DNA of 64,000 nt from a bacterium (GTDB taxonomy: Bacteria; UBP14; UBA6098; 4484-93), in assembly GCA_021158465.1 (NCBI GenBank), contig JAGGUN010000019.1, forward strand, positions 88,481-152,480, read 5' to 3'. The notes under the pieces were generated by a model, which was given only the letters and a program-made list of their open reading frames with translations, was not told where the DNA came from and searched no databases. A program made the position numbers and the translations under genes. Of this stretch, positions 1 to 9,358 are shown in pieces. Each line of letters begins with the position of its first letter. The stretch's first letter is position 1.

Positions 1-1710
1 GACCTATATATCTACCATTTTGAGAGCGGAAGATTTTCCCGTATAACTGATGACATCTATCCTGACAATGAGCCATCTGTCTCTCCTGATGGGAGATTTG
101 TTGCGTTCGCATCGGCTCGACCGCTCGATACAGATGATACAACATCGCTTGATAGGCTTGAGAAGAATATATTCATTTACGATGTTGAAGGGGATTCGAT
201 ATTTCCTGTAACCCATGACGGTTTCTCAAGCTCCAGTCCGTCTTGGGGACCGAACGGTAGGCTTGTCTATTCATCCTATCGAAACGGGATATCCAATCTA
301 TACCTGTATGATATGGCTGAGGGGGTTTCTTACCCATTGACCGATGTGGTGACTGGAGCTTTCTTCCCATGTTTCAATCCTGACGGAAGCTCCATAGCGT
401 TCTCTACCTTTCAGGATAACGGCTGGGATATATTCATCCTCGAAAATCTCTCGCCAAAGGAGAAGATAGCGGATACACCGTTCAGGGAAGGAGAGCCCGT
501 TTTCAAGCTGCCGGTAGCGAGGGAAGAGGAAAAGGATACATCCGAGACAGGGGGGATAACCGAAGAGTTTTCAAAATTTGTCTTTGCAAAGGAGCCGAGG
601 AGAGAGAAAAAAGAGACGAGGAAGCTCGGGAAGAAGCGCTACACGCCAAGCTTCTCCGCTGACTATGCCACTGCTTCACTTTTCTACGACACATTCTACG
701 GTATCCAGGGGCAAACAGTCCTACTTTTCAGCGATATGCTCGGCAACCATAGGATCTTCCTCGCTACAGACCTCTTCAACACAACAGACAACGCCAACTT
801 TTATCTATCATACACTTATCTCAAGCGTAGAACAGACATCGGGGGAACTATATTTCACACGAAGAATTATTTTATAGACAATAATGGAAGATTCTTTTCT
901 GACAGGGTGTACGGCACCGAGCTCTATGTTGCTTATCCCTTTTCGCAGTTTGTGCGGGCTGAGATGAGCATAGCAGGGCTTTTGTTGAACCGTTGTTTCT
1001 ATGAACCCCCGTTCGACGACAAAAACATCTCCTTCGTTGGAGCAGAGGTCGCATGGGTAAAAGATAACTCCCTTTGGGGAGACACAGGACCTATCAACGG
1101 GACAAGGGTAAGGTTCAAGTTGGAGGGGTTGCCACCCCTCTCTTCTGATTCATACAATTACATAGAGGTTCAAGGAGATGCGAGAAGATACTTCAGGATC
1201 TTACACAAATACACATTTGCTATGAGGTTGACAGGGGGCGTGGTAACAGGTAAAAATCCGAAGCGTTATTACCTTGGTGGAGCGTCCCAGTGGCTCAACT
1301 ACCGGGTTGCTACCGATGATATCTACTCGGTCAGAGACATGTATCTATCAAGTTACATCTATCCTCTGAGAGGATACAGATTGTTTGACCTTTTCGGGAC
1401 AAGGTATGCACTCTTTAACTTTGAGTTCCGCTATCCGTTCATTGAGAAGGTCTCCTTTGGTTTTCCACCGATTGAGATGCGGAACATAAACGGAGCGGTC
1501 TTCGTCGATGTAGGTTCTGCCTGGGATAATGACTATAGCTTTAGACCTGTTATGAACTCAAGGCTTAAGGATATAAAAGCTGGTGTTGGTATCGGCGTTC
1601 GGGTGAATCTTGGGATGCTGCTTTTCACCTGGGATACAGCGTGGAGCACCAATCTTGTTGACATATCAGCACATCCTGTATATTATTTTACCTTAGGAGC
1701 TGAATACTAA
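1..1710 (+). CDS. TolB-like beta-propeller / Omp85-type surface protein (5' end outside window)
   Basis: The reading frame is open from the first base, so the start lies upstream; about 569 residues are visible. The first ~150 residues hold WD40/PD40 repeats of the TolB type, each with a motif like PSVSPDGRFVAFAS, PSWGPNGRLVYSS or PCFNPDGSSIAFST. A charged linker (residues ~160-215) follows. The rest (~220-569) looks like the membrane barrel of the bacterial surface antigen (Omp85/BamA/TamA) family: alternating aromatic strands, GGASQWLNYR and RGYRLFDLFGTRYALFN motifs, and a strand ending in Tyr at the C-terminus. Proteins of this propeller-barrel layout are known in FCB bacteria and are thought to sit in the outer membrane; the substrate is unknown. 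The sigma-54 activator gene starts 15 bases downstream. Confidence 0.85.
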   Translation, partial: DLYIYHFESGRFSRITDDIYPDNEPSVSPDGRFVAFASARPLDTDDTTSLDRLEKNIFIYDVEGDSIFPVTHDGFSSSSPSWGPNGRLVYSSYRNGISNLYLYDMAEGVSYPLTDVVTGAFFPCFNPDGSSIAFSTFQDNGWDIFILENLSPKEKIADTPFREGEPVFKLPVAREEEKDTSETGGITEEFSKFVFAKEPRREKKETRKLGKKRYTPSFSADYATASLFYDTFYGIQGQTVLLFSDMLGNHRIFLATDLFNTTDNANFYLSYTYLKRRTDIGGTIFHTKNYFIDNNGRFFSDRVYGTELYVAYPFSQFVRAEMSIAGLLLNRCFYEPPFDDKNISFVGAEVAWVKDNSLWGDTGPINGTRVRFKLEGLPPLSSDSYNYIEVQGDARRYFRILHKYTFAMRLTGGVVTGKNPKRYYLGGASQWLNYRVATDDIYSVRDMYLSSYIYPLRGYRLFDLFGTRYALFNFEFRYPFIEKVSFGFPPIEMRNINGAVFVDVGSAWDNDYSFRPVMNSRLKDIKAGVGIGVRVNLGMLLFTWDTAWSTNLVDISAHPVYYFTLGAEY

Positions 1711-1725
1711 TTGAGGGAGAGATGA

Positions 1726-3114
1726 ATGGTCAGAATACTCGTAGTGGACGATGAGGAGAGTATGTGTAAGTTTATGCGGATAATGCTCTCCAAGAGCGGT
1801 TATGAGGTAGCTACTGCCTTATCTGCGAAGGAGGCGCTTGCTCTCCTTGATAAGTCCAGTTTTGATATAGCGATACTGGACATTAAGATGCCTGAGATGT
1901 CCGGGGTTGAGCTCTTGCGAGAGATCCGGAAGAAAAATCAGACGATCAGTGTGATAATGATGACGGCTTATGCCTCACTTGAGACAGCGATCGAGGCTCT
2001 GCGGGAGGGTGCGAGCGACTATATCACCAAGCCGTTCCAGATAAGCGAGATAAGACATTCCATCAAGAGGATCTTGGAGGAGAGGGAACTTCGTGAGGAG
2101 AATGTATTGCTAAGAGAACAGGTGAGTGAGGGCGCATCCATCGACGAGTTTGTCGGGAGTTCCCCAAAGATTCTGGAGATGAAAGAGCTTATCAAGACGA
2201 TAGCACCGACCGATAGCACTGTTCTCATCCTTGGGGAATCAGGCACAGGTAAGGAACTTGTGGCGAGGGCGATCCACCGCCTGAGTGGAAGGGCGGATGC
2301 TCCTTTTATCTCCGTTAACTGTGGTGCCTTGCCGGAGCAATTGCTAGAGAGCGAGCTGTTCGGACATAAGAAAGGGAGCTTCACAGGCGCTGTCAGGGAC
2401 AAAGAAGGGCTTATGAAGGCGGCTGACCGCGGGACATTATTCTTGGATGAAATAGGAGACACATCTATGGCTATCCAGGTAAAGCTTCTGCGAGCAATCG
2501 AGGAGAAAGAGATAATACCGATCGGCTCGACCTCATCTGTGAAGGTGGATGTGAGGATTATAGCAGCAACAAATTCCAACCTCGAGGATATGGTTAGAAA
2601 AGGGGCGTTCCGGGCAGACCTATACTATCGATTAAATGTTTTCCCAATATCCATTCCTCCGCTCCGGGAACGGAGGGAGGATATTATACCGATAGCGGAT
2701 CACTTCTTGAAAAAACTTGTCAACAGGATGAATGACAAAAGAGAGGTGCATTTCTCGGAAACAGCGAAGAAGCTTCTCAAGAAAGCTTACTGGGCTGGAA
2801 ATGTCCGCGAGTTGGAGAATGTTATCGAGAGGGCATACTTTCTGAGCAAGGATGGGGTGATAACCGAAAGGGAGCTTCCTGAGCACATAAGAAAAGGGGA
2901 ACAACCGATCGCCCAGAGGCGGAAACAAAGCCTTGTCGGTGGTATCCTTCCTCTTGAAGAGATAGAAAAGGCTTACATCTTTTACACATTGAACCGGGTT
3001 GGTTGGAAAAAGACGGAGGCGGCGCGAGCGCTCGGTATTGACCCGTCAACACTCTATCGAAAGATTGAAAAATATAAACTTACACCCCAGAAGACCTATG
3101 AGGAAAATCCTTGA
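1726..3114 (+). CDS. NtrC-family sigma-54-dependent response regulator
   Basis: 462 residues with three domains in order. The receiver domain (1-~120) has acidic pocket D8/D9, phospho-acceptor D52 in ILDIKMPEMSG and the lysine of TKPF. The AAA+ sigma-54 activation domain (~145-370) has Walker A GESGTGKE near 170, sigma-54 contact loop GSFTGA near 217 (the canonical motif is GAFTGA) and Walker B LFLDEIGD near 240. A Fis-type helix-turn-helix (~415-455) reads EAARALGIDPSTLYRKI. When phosphorylated, such proteins bind upstream enhancers and remodel RNA polymerase carrying sigma-54. The start ATG follows GAGGGAGAG; an ATG four bases earlier is out of frame. No histidine kinase is visible nearby. 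Two sigma-54 promoters occur in this window (34154-34169 and 36104-36119), and this is the only enhancer-binding protein seen here. Confidence 0.96.
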   Translation: MVRILVVDDEESMCKFMRIMLSKSGYEVATALSAKEALALLDKSSFDIAILDIKMPEMSGVELLREIRKKNQTISVIMMTAYASLETAIEALREGASDYITKPFQISEIRHSIKRILEERELREENVLLREQVSEGASIDEFVGSSPKILEMKELIKTIAPTDSTVLILGESGTGKELVARAIHRLSGRADAPFISVNCGALPEQLLESELFGHKKGSFTGAVRDKEGLMKAADRGTLFLDEIGDTSMAIQVKLLRAIEEKEIIPIGSTSSVKVDVRIIAATNSNLEDMVRKGAFRADLYYRLNVFPISIPPLRERREDIIPIADHFLKKLVNRMNDKREVHFSETAKKLLKKAYWAGNVRELENVIERAYFLSKDGVITERELPEHIRKGEQPIAQRRKQSLVGGILPLEEIEKAYIFYTLNRVGWKKTEAARALGIDPSTLYRKIEKYKLTPQKTYEENP

Positions 3115-3138
3115 CTTTCACGTTCCATTTCCTAAAAT
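3111..3138 (+). promoter_or_regulatory. sigma-70-type promoter for the Ig-like secreted protein gene
   Basis: TTGACT and TAAAAT are separated by 16 bases. The -35 box overlaps the stop codon of the preceding regulator gene. The predicted transcription start, near 3145, lies downstream of an in-frame ATG at 3142 but upstream of the ATG at 3172. This decides the start of the next gene in favour of 3172. Confidence 0.6.
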
Positions 3139-3171
3139 AAAATGTGCTATAAAAAGGGGAGTTCAAAAGAT

Positions 3172-6100
3172 ATGAGACGATTTTTTATCTCTTTGTTCAT
3201 TACATCGCTTCTTGTTGTAGCCGCTGATGCTGACTATGGCACGAGGAAATCTATCTATGGACGCTGGAGTGGTGATGGAAAACTAACCTATTCCCGCCAT
3301 GGTATCCGTGTCTGCGTCGACAACGAAGATGGTCGCTTTACCGAGGGTTTAACAACGGGGGAGCGCCTTCTGTTCGGTTTCCCTGGTGAGGGGTCCACAT
3401 CACATACAAACTTCCGTGTTGATGGAAGGTTATACTCAAACTACAACTGGATTACGGGAGCTACCTATGTTACCTGTTCGGCTATTCCACACATTGTAGA
3501 CACATCCGTCGTCTGTGCCTGGGATATAACAGGCGTGAGGGTTGAGCAGGTTTTGACCCCTGTTGAGATTGTACCTGGACTTGGGACCCTCCTCATCGAG
3601 TATTACTGCACGCCAACGGATGGCGGATCTCATACGGTCGGGATACTACTCGAGCTGGATACGATGATAGACGACAACGACGCAGCGCCCCTTTCAACCG
3701 CCTTTGGATATGCAGAGGCTCCTGGTTCCTCCGGACGTGAGCAAGATTTCCGAGCGCCCTATATGCCGAACTACTGGCAGGCTTTCGAGGTCGGCCCTGA
3801 CCAACCGCCGGAATACCTCGTCGGGCAGGGGATACTCTATGGTTGGGGAGCGACTATGCCTGATCGGTTCTGTGTCGGTTCCTGGCCTGTCTATGTCGAT
3901 GTTGCGTGGGACTACACCGCAGACACGCTCCACAACACTTACTGGGACAGTGCTGTTCTCCTATGGTGGTATCCCGTGACAATCTCCCCTGGCGATACAT
4001 TCCGGGTAGGGACATATTACGGCCTTGGCGATCCAACCGTCTCTATCGGGGAGTTAACCCTCTCGTGGGACCTACCGGGTGCTCTCACCTTCGAGGACTG
4101 CAACTACTCGCCGAACCCGATTGAACTCACCGTCAATGTGCAAAATATAGGTGATACGACCGTCTTCAATACCCACTGCGTACTCCATCTTCCGGATATG
4201 ATGAGCGTTGCAGGCGATGACACGATCAGACTTACCACCCCTTCAACACTCGATACCAATGAAACAGGGACGGTTTCATGGACAATAGATGTCGAGCCAT
4301 ATCCTAATGATACCGTGGTCTGCGTGAGTGTAGTAGCCCATGCTGACACTGCTGACTCGAATCTCATCTTTCGGTGTATTGAGCTCCCAGCTTGGAACCT
4401 GAATCCACCAACGGCTTCGATTATAACTCCGCTCCCAGATTCGATAACCTCCTGTGCCGACTATACAATCGAGATACTCGTTACCGATGAGAATTATATT
4501 GACGCACCCACCATCGAGATGACCGTCGACGGGATTGCGTATACCTGGGGTGCGCCCGAACTCGCGTACGACCCTACAACACACAGAATATCGTTTACCC
4601 CTTCTACCGGGCATTACTATTCCGATGCTTCGACGGTCGATGTTTGCCTCGAGCATTGCGAAGATGTCTATTGTAACGATATAGTCGAGCCTCTATGCTG
4701 GAGCTTCGTCGTAGACCTCTCCGGTCCTTATGTTGATTGGTTTTCACCAGCCGAGGGAATTGTGACAACAGATGTCCAGATGGATATCGGGTTCCATCTG
4801 ACGGATGATGTATCGGGTGTCGATTTTGGTTCCGTAGTCTTTGCTATCAACGATTTGATGCTCTCTGTATATTCTGATGGGGTATATCTTCTTGGTGATA
4901 CCGTAATCTTTGTTCCTGAAAGCGTCGGGGTTGATTTCTCCAGTGTCGAGACGGTTTGGGTCCAGGTAATCAGGGCTGAGGATATGCCTTCTTACTGTGA
5001 CCCGAATCCGCTTCAGGAGGCACCTTTCAGCTGGTACTTCCTCGTCGCTGACGATGACACCACCGGACCGTTCTTCGACAACTTTGCTCCAACGCTCTGG
5101 CCCGCCGATAGCGAATTTTATATCGCCTGCGACATCTGGGATACAAGCGGCGTCTACGATGACAATACAGGTCTCGATGGACAGGGTGTTGTCCTTATAT
5201 GGGATACTGACGGGGAGTTAGATTTGGACTATGCTGGCGAGATCCAGATGGATTCCATCCCTGGAGCAGGGAGTTTCGGTAGCCGTTTCCAGACAATAAC
5301 TCCTGTTCCCCCGCAGGCTGAGGGAACAGATTTTGTCTATCGGGTTAGGGCGTTCGACAACGACTCCGACCTCGGGGCGGAGGATAGGCATATGAACTGG
5401 AGCGACGACAGAAGGGTCCTTATTTACAATGTGGTCGGACCTGAGTATCATCTCCTCGTTCCATACGACAGCGCGTACACCAGTTGCCCACGACAGGAGA
5501 TAGAGATCTGGCTCTTCGACGAGAACGGGGTAGATACATCGACCATCTCCTTGACCTTAAACGGGGTCTCATATAGCATCACCTCTGACGAGCTTTCATA
5601 CTATCCGGAGGAAAGCCTGCTCGTGTTTGTGCCGTCTTTCAATCTACCTTATGGAGAGAATGTGGTCATACTTGAACCAGTCGCCGATACCATAGGAAAC
5701 TTCTCCGCAGGGGATACCTGGTCGTTCTTCGTAGACACTCGCCCTCCTACCGTAAGCGATAATCTTCCAGCACAGGGAGCGGTTGTTGATGCACTTCATC
5801 CTATTATCTCCTTCTCCATTGCAGATGAGCTTTCAGGACTTGTTGATTCATCGGTTGTTGTAACAATAAAAGGGAGGAATCTCTCCATCGGCGATTATGG
5901 CGTCTCGTTCGACGAGGTAAGCGGCACGGTCGTTATAAACACTCAGGAGGCTGGGCTCTCCTTCCAGGATGGTGAACTTGTTGCTGTCGATGTTTTCGCA
6001 TACGACGCTGTTGATCCTATCTTCTGTCCACCCAATGAACTCCACACCGGATGGTCATTCCAGATGAACCTTATACCCTGCAAGGAATCTCCGAACCCGA

Positions 6101-6366
6101 TAACCCCAAACAACGACGGTGTCAACGACTATGCGAGATTCGAGTTTCCTAATATGAGGCAGAAGCTACCATCAACGAAGATATACATATATAATATCCG
6201 CGGGAGGCTTGTAAGAACCATCGAGATGTCGGATGTAGTAGGTGATAACTGGCTTTGGGACGGGAGAGATGAGAACGACCAACCTTGTCGTCAGGGGTTG
6301 TATTTATATGTAATAGAGGTAGATGGAGAAAAAGTCTGCAACGGAACTATAAGCATTGCAAGATAA
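3172..6366 (+). CDS. secreted multi-domain Ig-like protein with FlgD-like C-terminal domain
   Basis: 1064 residues. The chosen start begins with a clear signal peptide (MRRFFISLFITSLLVVAADA) and follows AGGGGAG; an in-frame ATG 30 bases earlier lies before the predicted transcription start. A ~270-residue N-terminal domain is unrecognised. It is followed by repeated Ig-like beta domains, each opening with PP/GP plus a hydrophobic strand and holding an LTDDVSGVDF- or IADELSGLVD-type motif (about 300-960). The last ~80 residues (PNPITPNNDGVNDYARFEF, then IYIYNIRGRLVRTI and a WDGRDENDQPCRQG turn) match the FlgD Ig-like / gliding-associated C-terminal domain used as a sorting tail in FCB bacteria. 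A cell-surface or adhesive role is inferred; no enzyme motif is seen. Confidence 0.85.
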   Translation: MRRFFISLFITSLLVVAADADYGTRKSIYGRWSGDGKLTYSRHGIRVCVDNEDGRFTEGLTTGERLLFGFPGEGSTSHTNFRVDGRLYSNYNWITGATYVTCSAIPHIVDTSVVCAWDITGVRVEQVLTPVEIVPGLGTLLIEYYCTPTDGGSHTVGILLELDTMIDDNDAAPLSTAFGYAEAPGSSGREQDFRAPYMPNYWQAFEVGPDQPPEYLVGQGILYGWGATMPDRFCVGSWPVYVDVAWDYTADTLHNTYWDSAVLLWWYPVTISPGDTFRVGTYYGLGDPTVSIGELTLSWDLPGALTFEDCNYSPNPIELTVNVQNIGDTTVFNTHCVLHLPDMMSVAGDDTIRLTTPSTLDTNETGTVSWTIDVEPYPNDTVVCVSVVAHADTADSNLIFRCIELPAWNLNPPTASIITPLPDSITSCADYTIEILVTDENYIDAPTIEMTVDGIAYTWGAPELAYDPTTHRISFTPSTGHYYSDASTVDVCLEHCEDVYCNDIVEPLCWSFVVDLSGPYVDWFSPAEGIVTTDVQMDIGFHLTDDVSGVDFGSVVFAINDLMLSVYSDGVYLLGDTVIFVPESVGVDFSSVETVWVQVIRAEDMPSYCDPNPLQEAPFSWYFLVADDDTTGPFFDNFAPTLWPADSEFYIACDIWDTSGVYDDNTGLDGQGVVLIWDTDGELDLDYAGEIQMDSIPGAGSFGSRFQTITPVPPQAEGTDFVYRVRAFDNDSDLGAEDRHMNWSDDRRVLIYNVVGPEYHLLVPYDSAYTSCPRQEIEIWLFDENGVDTSTISLTLNGVSYSITSDELSYYPEESLLVFVPSFNLPYGENVVILEPVADTIGNFSAGDTWSFFVDTRPPTVSDNLPAQGAVVDALHPIISFSIADELSGLVDSSVVVTIKGRNLSIGDYGVSFDEVSGTVVINTQEAGLSFQDGELVAVDVFAYDAVDPIFCPPNELHTGWSFQMNLIPCKESPNPITPNNDGVNDYARFEFPNMRQKLPSTKIYIYNIRGRLVRTIEMSDVVGDNWLWDGRDENDQPCRQGLYLYVIEVDGEKVCNGTISIAR

Positions 6367-6407
6367 TTGACTGAAACATAAGGAGTTAATTAGAAGGAGA
6401 TAAACCG

Positions 6408-9317
6408 ATGAAAAACTGGCGAGTAGGTCTGATCTTATTCACCACTTTACTCGTTTCAGCATCGTTTCCCTTTGCCCAGATTGATATAGGTGCAAGGCCT
6501 GATGGGATGGGTGGTGCCTTTACAGCTGTCTCTAACGATGCAAACGCCCCTCGATGGAATCCAGCAGGGATTGAGCTATTCAAGGAGCGTGCATTGACTG
6601 TGAGCTTCACGAAGAAATACTGGGGGATCGACGGTGATAACCTTATGAAAGGGTATGCCGCCTACATTCATCACCTCGGTAAGAGGGGGAAGTATGGTTC
6701 TTTTGCTCTCTCCTGGGCGGAGTTCTTTTCGAAAACTTACTCTGAGATGGAGCTTTCGCTCTCATACTCTAAGATGCTTTTTGGCTCCCGGCTTGGGAAG
6801 AATCTATCCTTTGGTGTGAGCGGTAAGATGCTAAGATACGGTTTCAATTCGTCTAACTTTGTTGATTTTGATCCTTCCGACCCTGTCTTCTCTGCCAGCT
6901 ATTCAAGACTCAGCTTCACTGCCGATGTTGGTCTTCTCTGGAGGGCATCCAGTTGGCTGAGTGTTGGGGCAGTTGCCAAGAACATTACTGAGCCAGAGAT
7001 GGCTATCTCTGGAGCGACAGATGGGACAGGTAAGGTACCGATGGAGGTTCGGGGAGGAGTGGCTTTCTGGTTGCCCAAGGGTATAACCTCTACCTTCGAT
7101 GTCGAGTATGTGAATGAGAAGATAGGCAGCTCCAAACAGGTACTTTTCCACTTTGGTGCGGAGAAGAGCTTTGGCAAGGTGTTTGGGCTTCGTGCAGGAT
7201 ACAACAGAAAGGAGGCTTGTCTCGGAGCATCCTACAACCTCATCCGCGATAAGTTTAACATCCTATTCGACTATGGTTTTCTTTATCCGGTTGCCACTGA
7301 ACTGTCCGACCTGTATGTTACCACCCACAAATTCGGGATAACGGCGTACTTCGCGCCGCCGCCTATTCCTCTGGAGGAGTTAGAGCTTGTCGATGGGAAG
7401 GTGGAAATATACCCGAGGAATGCAGTTCTTGGGCAGGAAGTGACTATCCGCTTTTCTGTTCTGAACCGTGGTGAGAAGGATGAACATAAGGTAAAGTTAT
7501 CGATTTACTATCGGGACAAATCGGGCAACTGGGTTATGGCTTTGCCCGTCCAGAGGTTTGACATATCCGTTGGTGAAAGGAAGGAGTTGGTGTTCAATTG
7601 GACCCCGCCTGAGAAGGGGGCTTACGAGATTTACTGCGCCGTGGATGACGACGGTTCACGGCTTCCTGATATCCACGGCAAGATTGAGGAGGTAGATGAG
7701 GACAACAATATAGGTGTTGGACAGCTCGATGTCTTTTCCAAGCCGAAGGGTTCAGTTATTCCGAAGGACAGGTATCTTAAGGTATCCAAGGTCTCTATAT
7801 ACCAAGAGGAGGAGCCGATTATACCAGTCGTTTTCTTCGAAGAGGGGAAAACAGAGCTTGACCCAAGGTTCGACAGAATGCTCTCGACGGTTGCCGAACG
7901 TATGAAGGAGAACCCAGATGTAGTGCTCAATGTCAGAGGGTTCTACTCAAAGGGCTCAGATAAAGTGGATGACCAGAATGCTCTTGCCGATAGAAGAGCA
8001 GAGGTGGTTAAGAATAGGTTGCTTTCTCTTGGAGTACCAGCGAGCCAGATAATGGTGGTAAAAGCAGGCTACGACAAGGGAACTTCACGGTCTGGAACCC
8101 CGGAGGAGCAGTTGAACCCTACGAGCAGAAAACTCCAGGAGGAAGAGAACCGCCGTGCTGAACTGGAAGCAAGATTGGTAGAAGATAAAGATTTTAAGAT
8201 TAGTTTGAAACTACCATCTGTTTCCATCTCGCCAGAGGCAAGGAACAAGATAGACGCTGGTATTGAGGACATTCAGTCCATACTCGAGCGGAACTCTGAG
8301 GTAATCATTCTTGTGGAGGGGTATTCACCGCCAGATGCCGGCAAGGAGGCGCTTGATATTTCATTCAGGAAAGCTGCGGCGGTTGCTGACTATATAAAGG
8401 GGAAACTTCCTGGCAAACTCTCTGAAAGGGTTTACATACATTCCGATGTAGCAGATGATGCCGTAGGGGATGAGGTTGCAATATTTCCCAACGGTGAGGG
8501 TGTGATTTTCCGCCCGAGAGAGGGAGAACGGGTTATCGAGGATTATGCTGTCGAGGGGAGCGAGGAAAACTATGTTAAGATAGAAGCTTCAGTTGACGCT
8601 GGTGTTGACAGCTTCACCGTGATGGTTATAGATGAGGACGGGAATCGTGTTAGGCTTCTTGCGGCGGGCAAGGGTCAGATTCCGCAGGGTCTTTCCTGGG
8701 ACTGGCGTGACGACGCTGGACAGATGCTCGACTTCGACAAGAAATACTACATTAAGATGGACATCCGTGATAAGCTCGGTGAGATGTTTGTCAGCACATC
8801 AGACACGATGGCAATCGAGGTGACGAAGAGTGAGAAGAGAGTGGAAACGCTTGTCATTGTGGAGTTTATCTTTAATGAGTATGTCCCACAGTCGAAGTTT
8901 CTCGAGAGTCGCGTGGAGTATGTGGCAAGGCGGTTTATCCGGCGGGCAGAGAGGAAGTATACTAATCTTGAGGCTCTCATCTCCGGGCACACGGACATAA
9001 TCGGTGCAGAATATGCTAATCGCCAGCTCTCCCGCCAGCGCGCCGAGCGTGAACTCGACAATCTGCGAAGATATATGATCTACCTGCTCGGGCTCAATAC
9101 ACAGGGTGAACTTGATCGTTGGCTTGCCGACCATAACATTAAACTGAGAGCAAAGGGGTTCTGGGAGAAGAACCCTTACACCATCACCAGATGGGTTGAT
9201 GGGAAGATTGAGCATGTTCTTCTCGGAAACAATGAACTCCCGGAGGGAAGAACAATCAACCGCCGAGTCCTGCTCGAGCTTAGGGCTGAAAAAATATCAG
9301 AGGAACAGGTCCAGTGA
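6408..9317 (+). CDS. PorV/PorQ-like outer-membrane barrel fused to CARDB and three OmpA-like domains
   Basis: 969 residues, with a good ribosome site (AAGGAGAT) before the ATG and a signal peptide ending near FAQ. Residues ~25-315 resemble the PorV/PorQ/UPF0164 barrel family (ARPDGMGGAFTAVSNDANAPRWNPAGI is the family's N-terminal signature). Residues ~320-437 form a CARDB-like Ig domain. Two degenerate OmpA-type modules follow (~470-590 with LADRRAEVVKNRLLSLGV, and ~597-700), then a FlgD-like Ig segment (~725-800). A canonical OmpA peptidoglycan-binding domain (~815-965) contains ISGHTDIIG, SRQRAE and INRRVLLEL. PorV is the shuttle protein of type IX secretion; a PorV-like barrel with its own cell-wall anchors is inferred here. 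It follows the Ig-like secreted gene by 41 bases and is probably co-transcribed. Confidence 0.85.
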   Translation: MKNWRVGLILFTTLLVSASFPFAQIDIGARPDGMGGAFTAVSNDANAPRWNPAGIELFKERALTVSFTKKYWGIDGDNLMKGYAAYIHHLGKRGKYGSFALSWAEFFSKTYSEMELSLSYSKMLFGSRLGKNLSFGVSGKMLRYGFNSSNFVDFDPSDPVFSASYSRLSFTADVGLLWRASSWLSVGAVAKNITEPEMAISGATDGTGKVPMEVRGGVAFWLPKGITSTFDVEYVNEKIGSSKQVLFHFGAEKSFGKVFGLRAGYNRKEACLGASYNLIRDKFNILFDYGFLYPVATELSDLYVTTHKFGITAYFAPPPIPLEELELVDGKVEIYPRNAVLGQEVTIRFSVLNRGEKDEHKVKLSIYYRDKSGNWVMALPVQRFDISVGERKELVFNWTPPEKGAYEIYCAVDDDGSRLPDIHGKIEEVDEDNNIGVGQLDVFSKPKGSVIPKDRYLKVSKVSIYQEEEPIIPVVFFEEGKTELDPRFDRMLSTVAERMKENPDVVLNVRGFYSKGSDKVDDQNALADRRAEVVKNRLLSLGVPASQIMVVKAGYDKGTSRSGTPEEQLNPTSRKLQEEENRRAELEARLVEDKDFKISLKLPSVSISPEARNKIDAGIEDIQSILERNSEVIILVEGYSPPDAGKEALDISFRKAAAVADYIKGKLPGKLSERVYIHSDVADDAVGDEVAIFPNGEGVIFRPREGERVIEDYAVEGSEENYVKIEASVDAGVDSFTVMVIDEDGNRVRLLAAGKGQIPQGLSWDWRDDAGQMLDFDKKYYIKMDIRDKLGEMFVSTSDTMAIEVTKSEKRVETLVIVEFIFNEYVPQSKFLESRVEYVARRFIRRAERKYTNLEALISGHTDIIGAEYANRQLSRQRAERELDNLRRYMIYLLGLNTQGELDRWLADHNIKLRAKGFWEKNPYTITRWVDGKIEHVLLGNNELPEGRTINRRVLLELRAEKISEEQVQ

Positions 9318-9358
9318 AGGCTTTTATTGGTAGGGGAAGGTCTTATCCCTCCTTCGGT

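Noticed and set aside
9318-9358. Terminator between the convergent genes at 9317 and 9359
   Set aside because: Only a five-base stem (GAAGG/CCTTC) with a long loop and no T-run.
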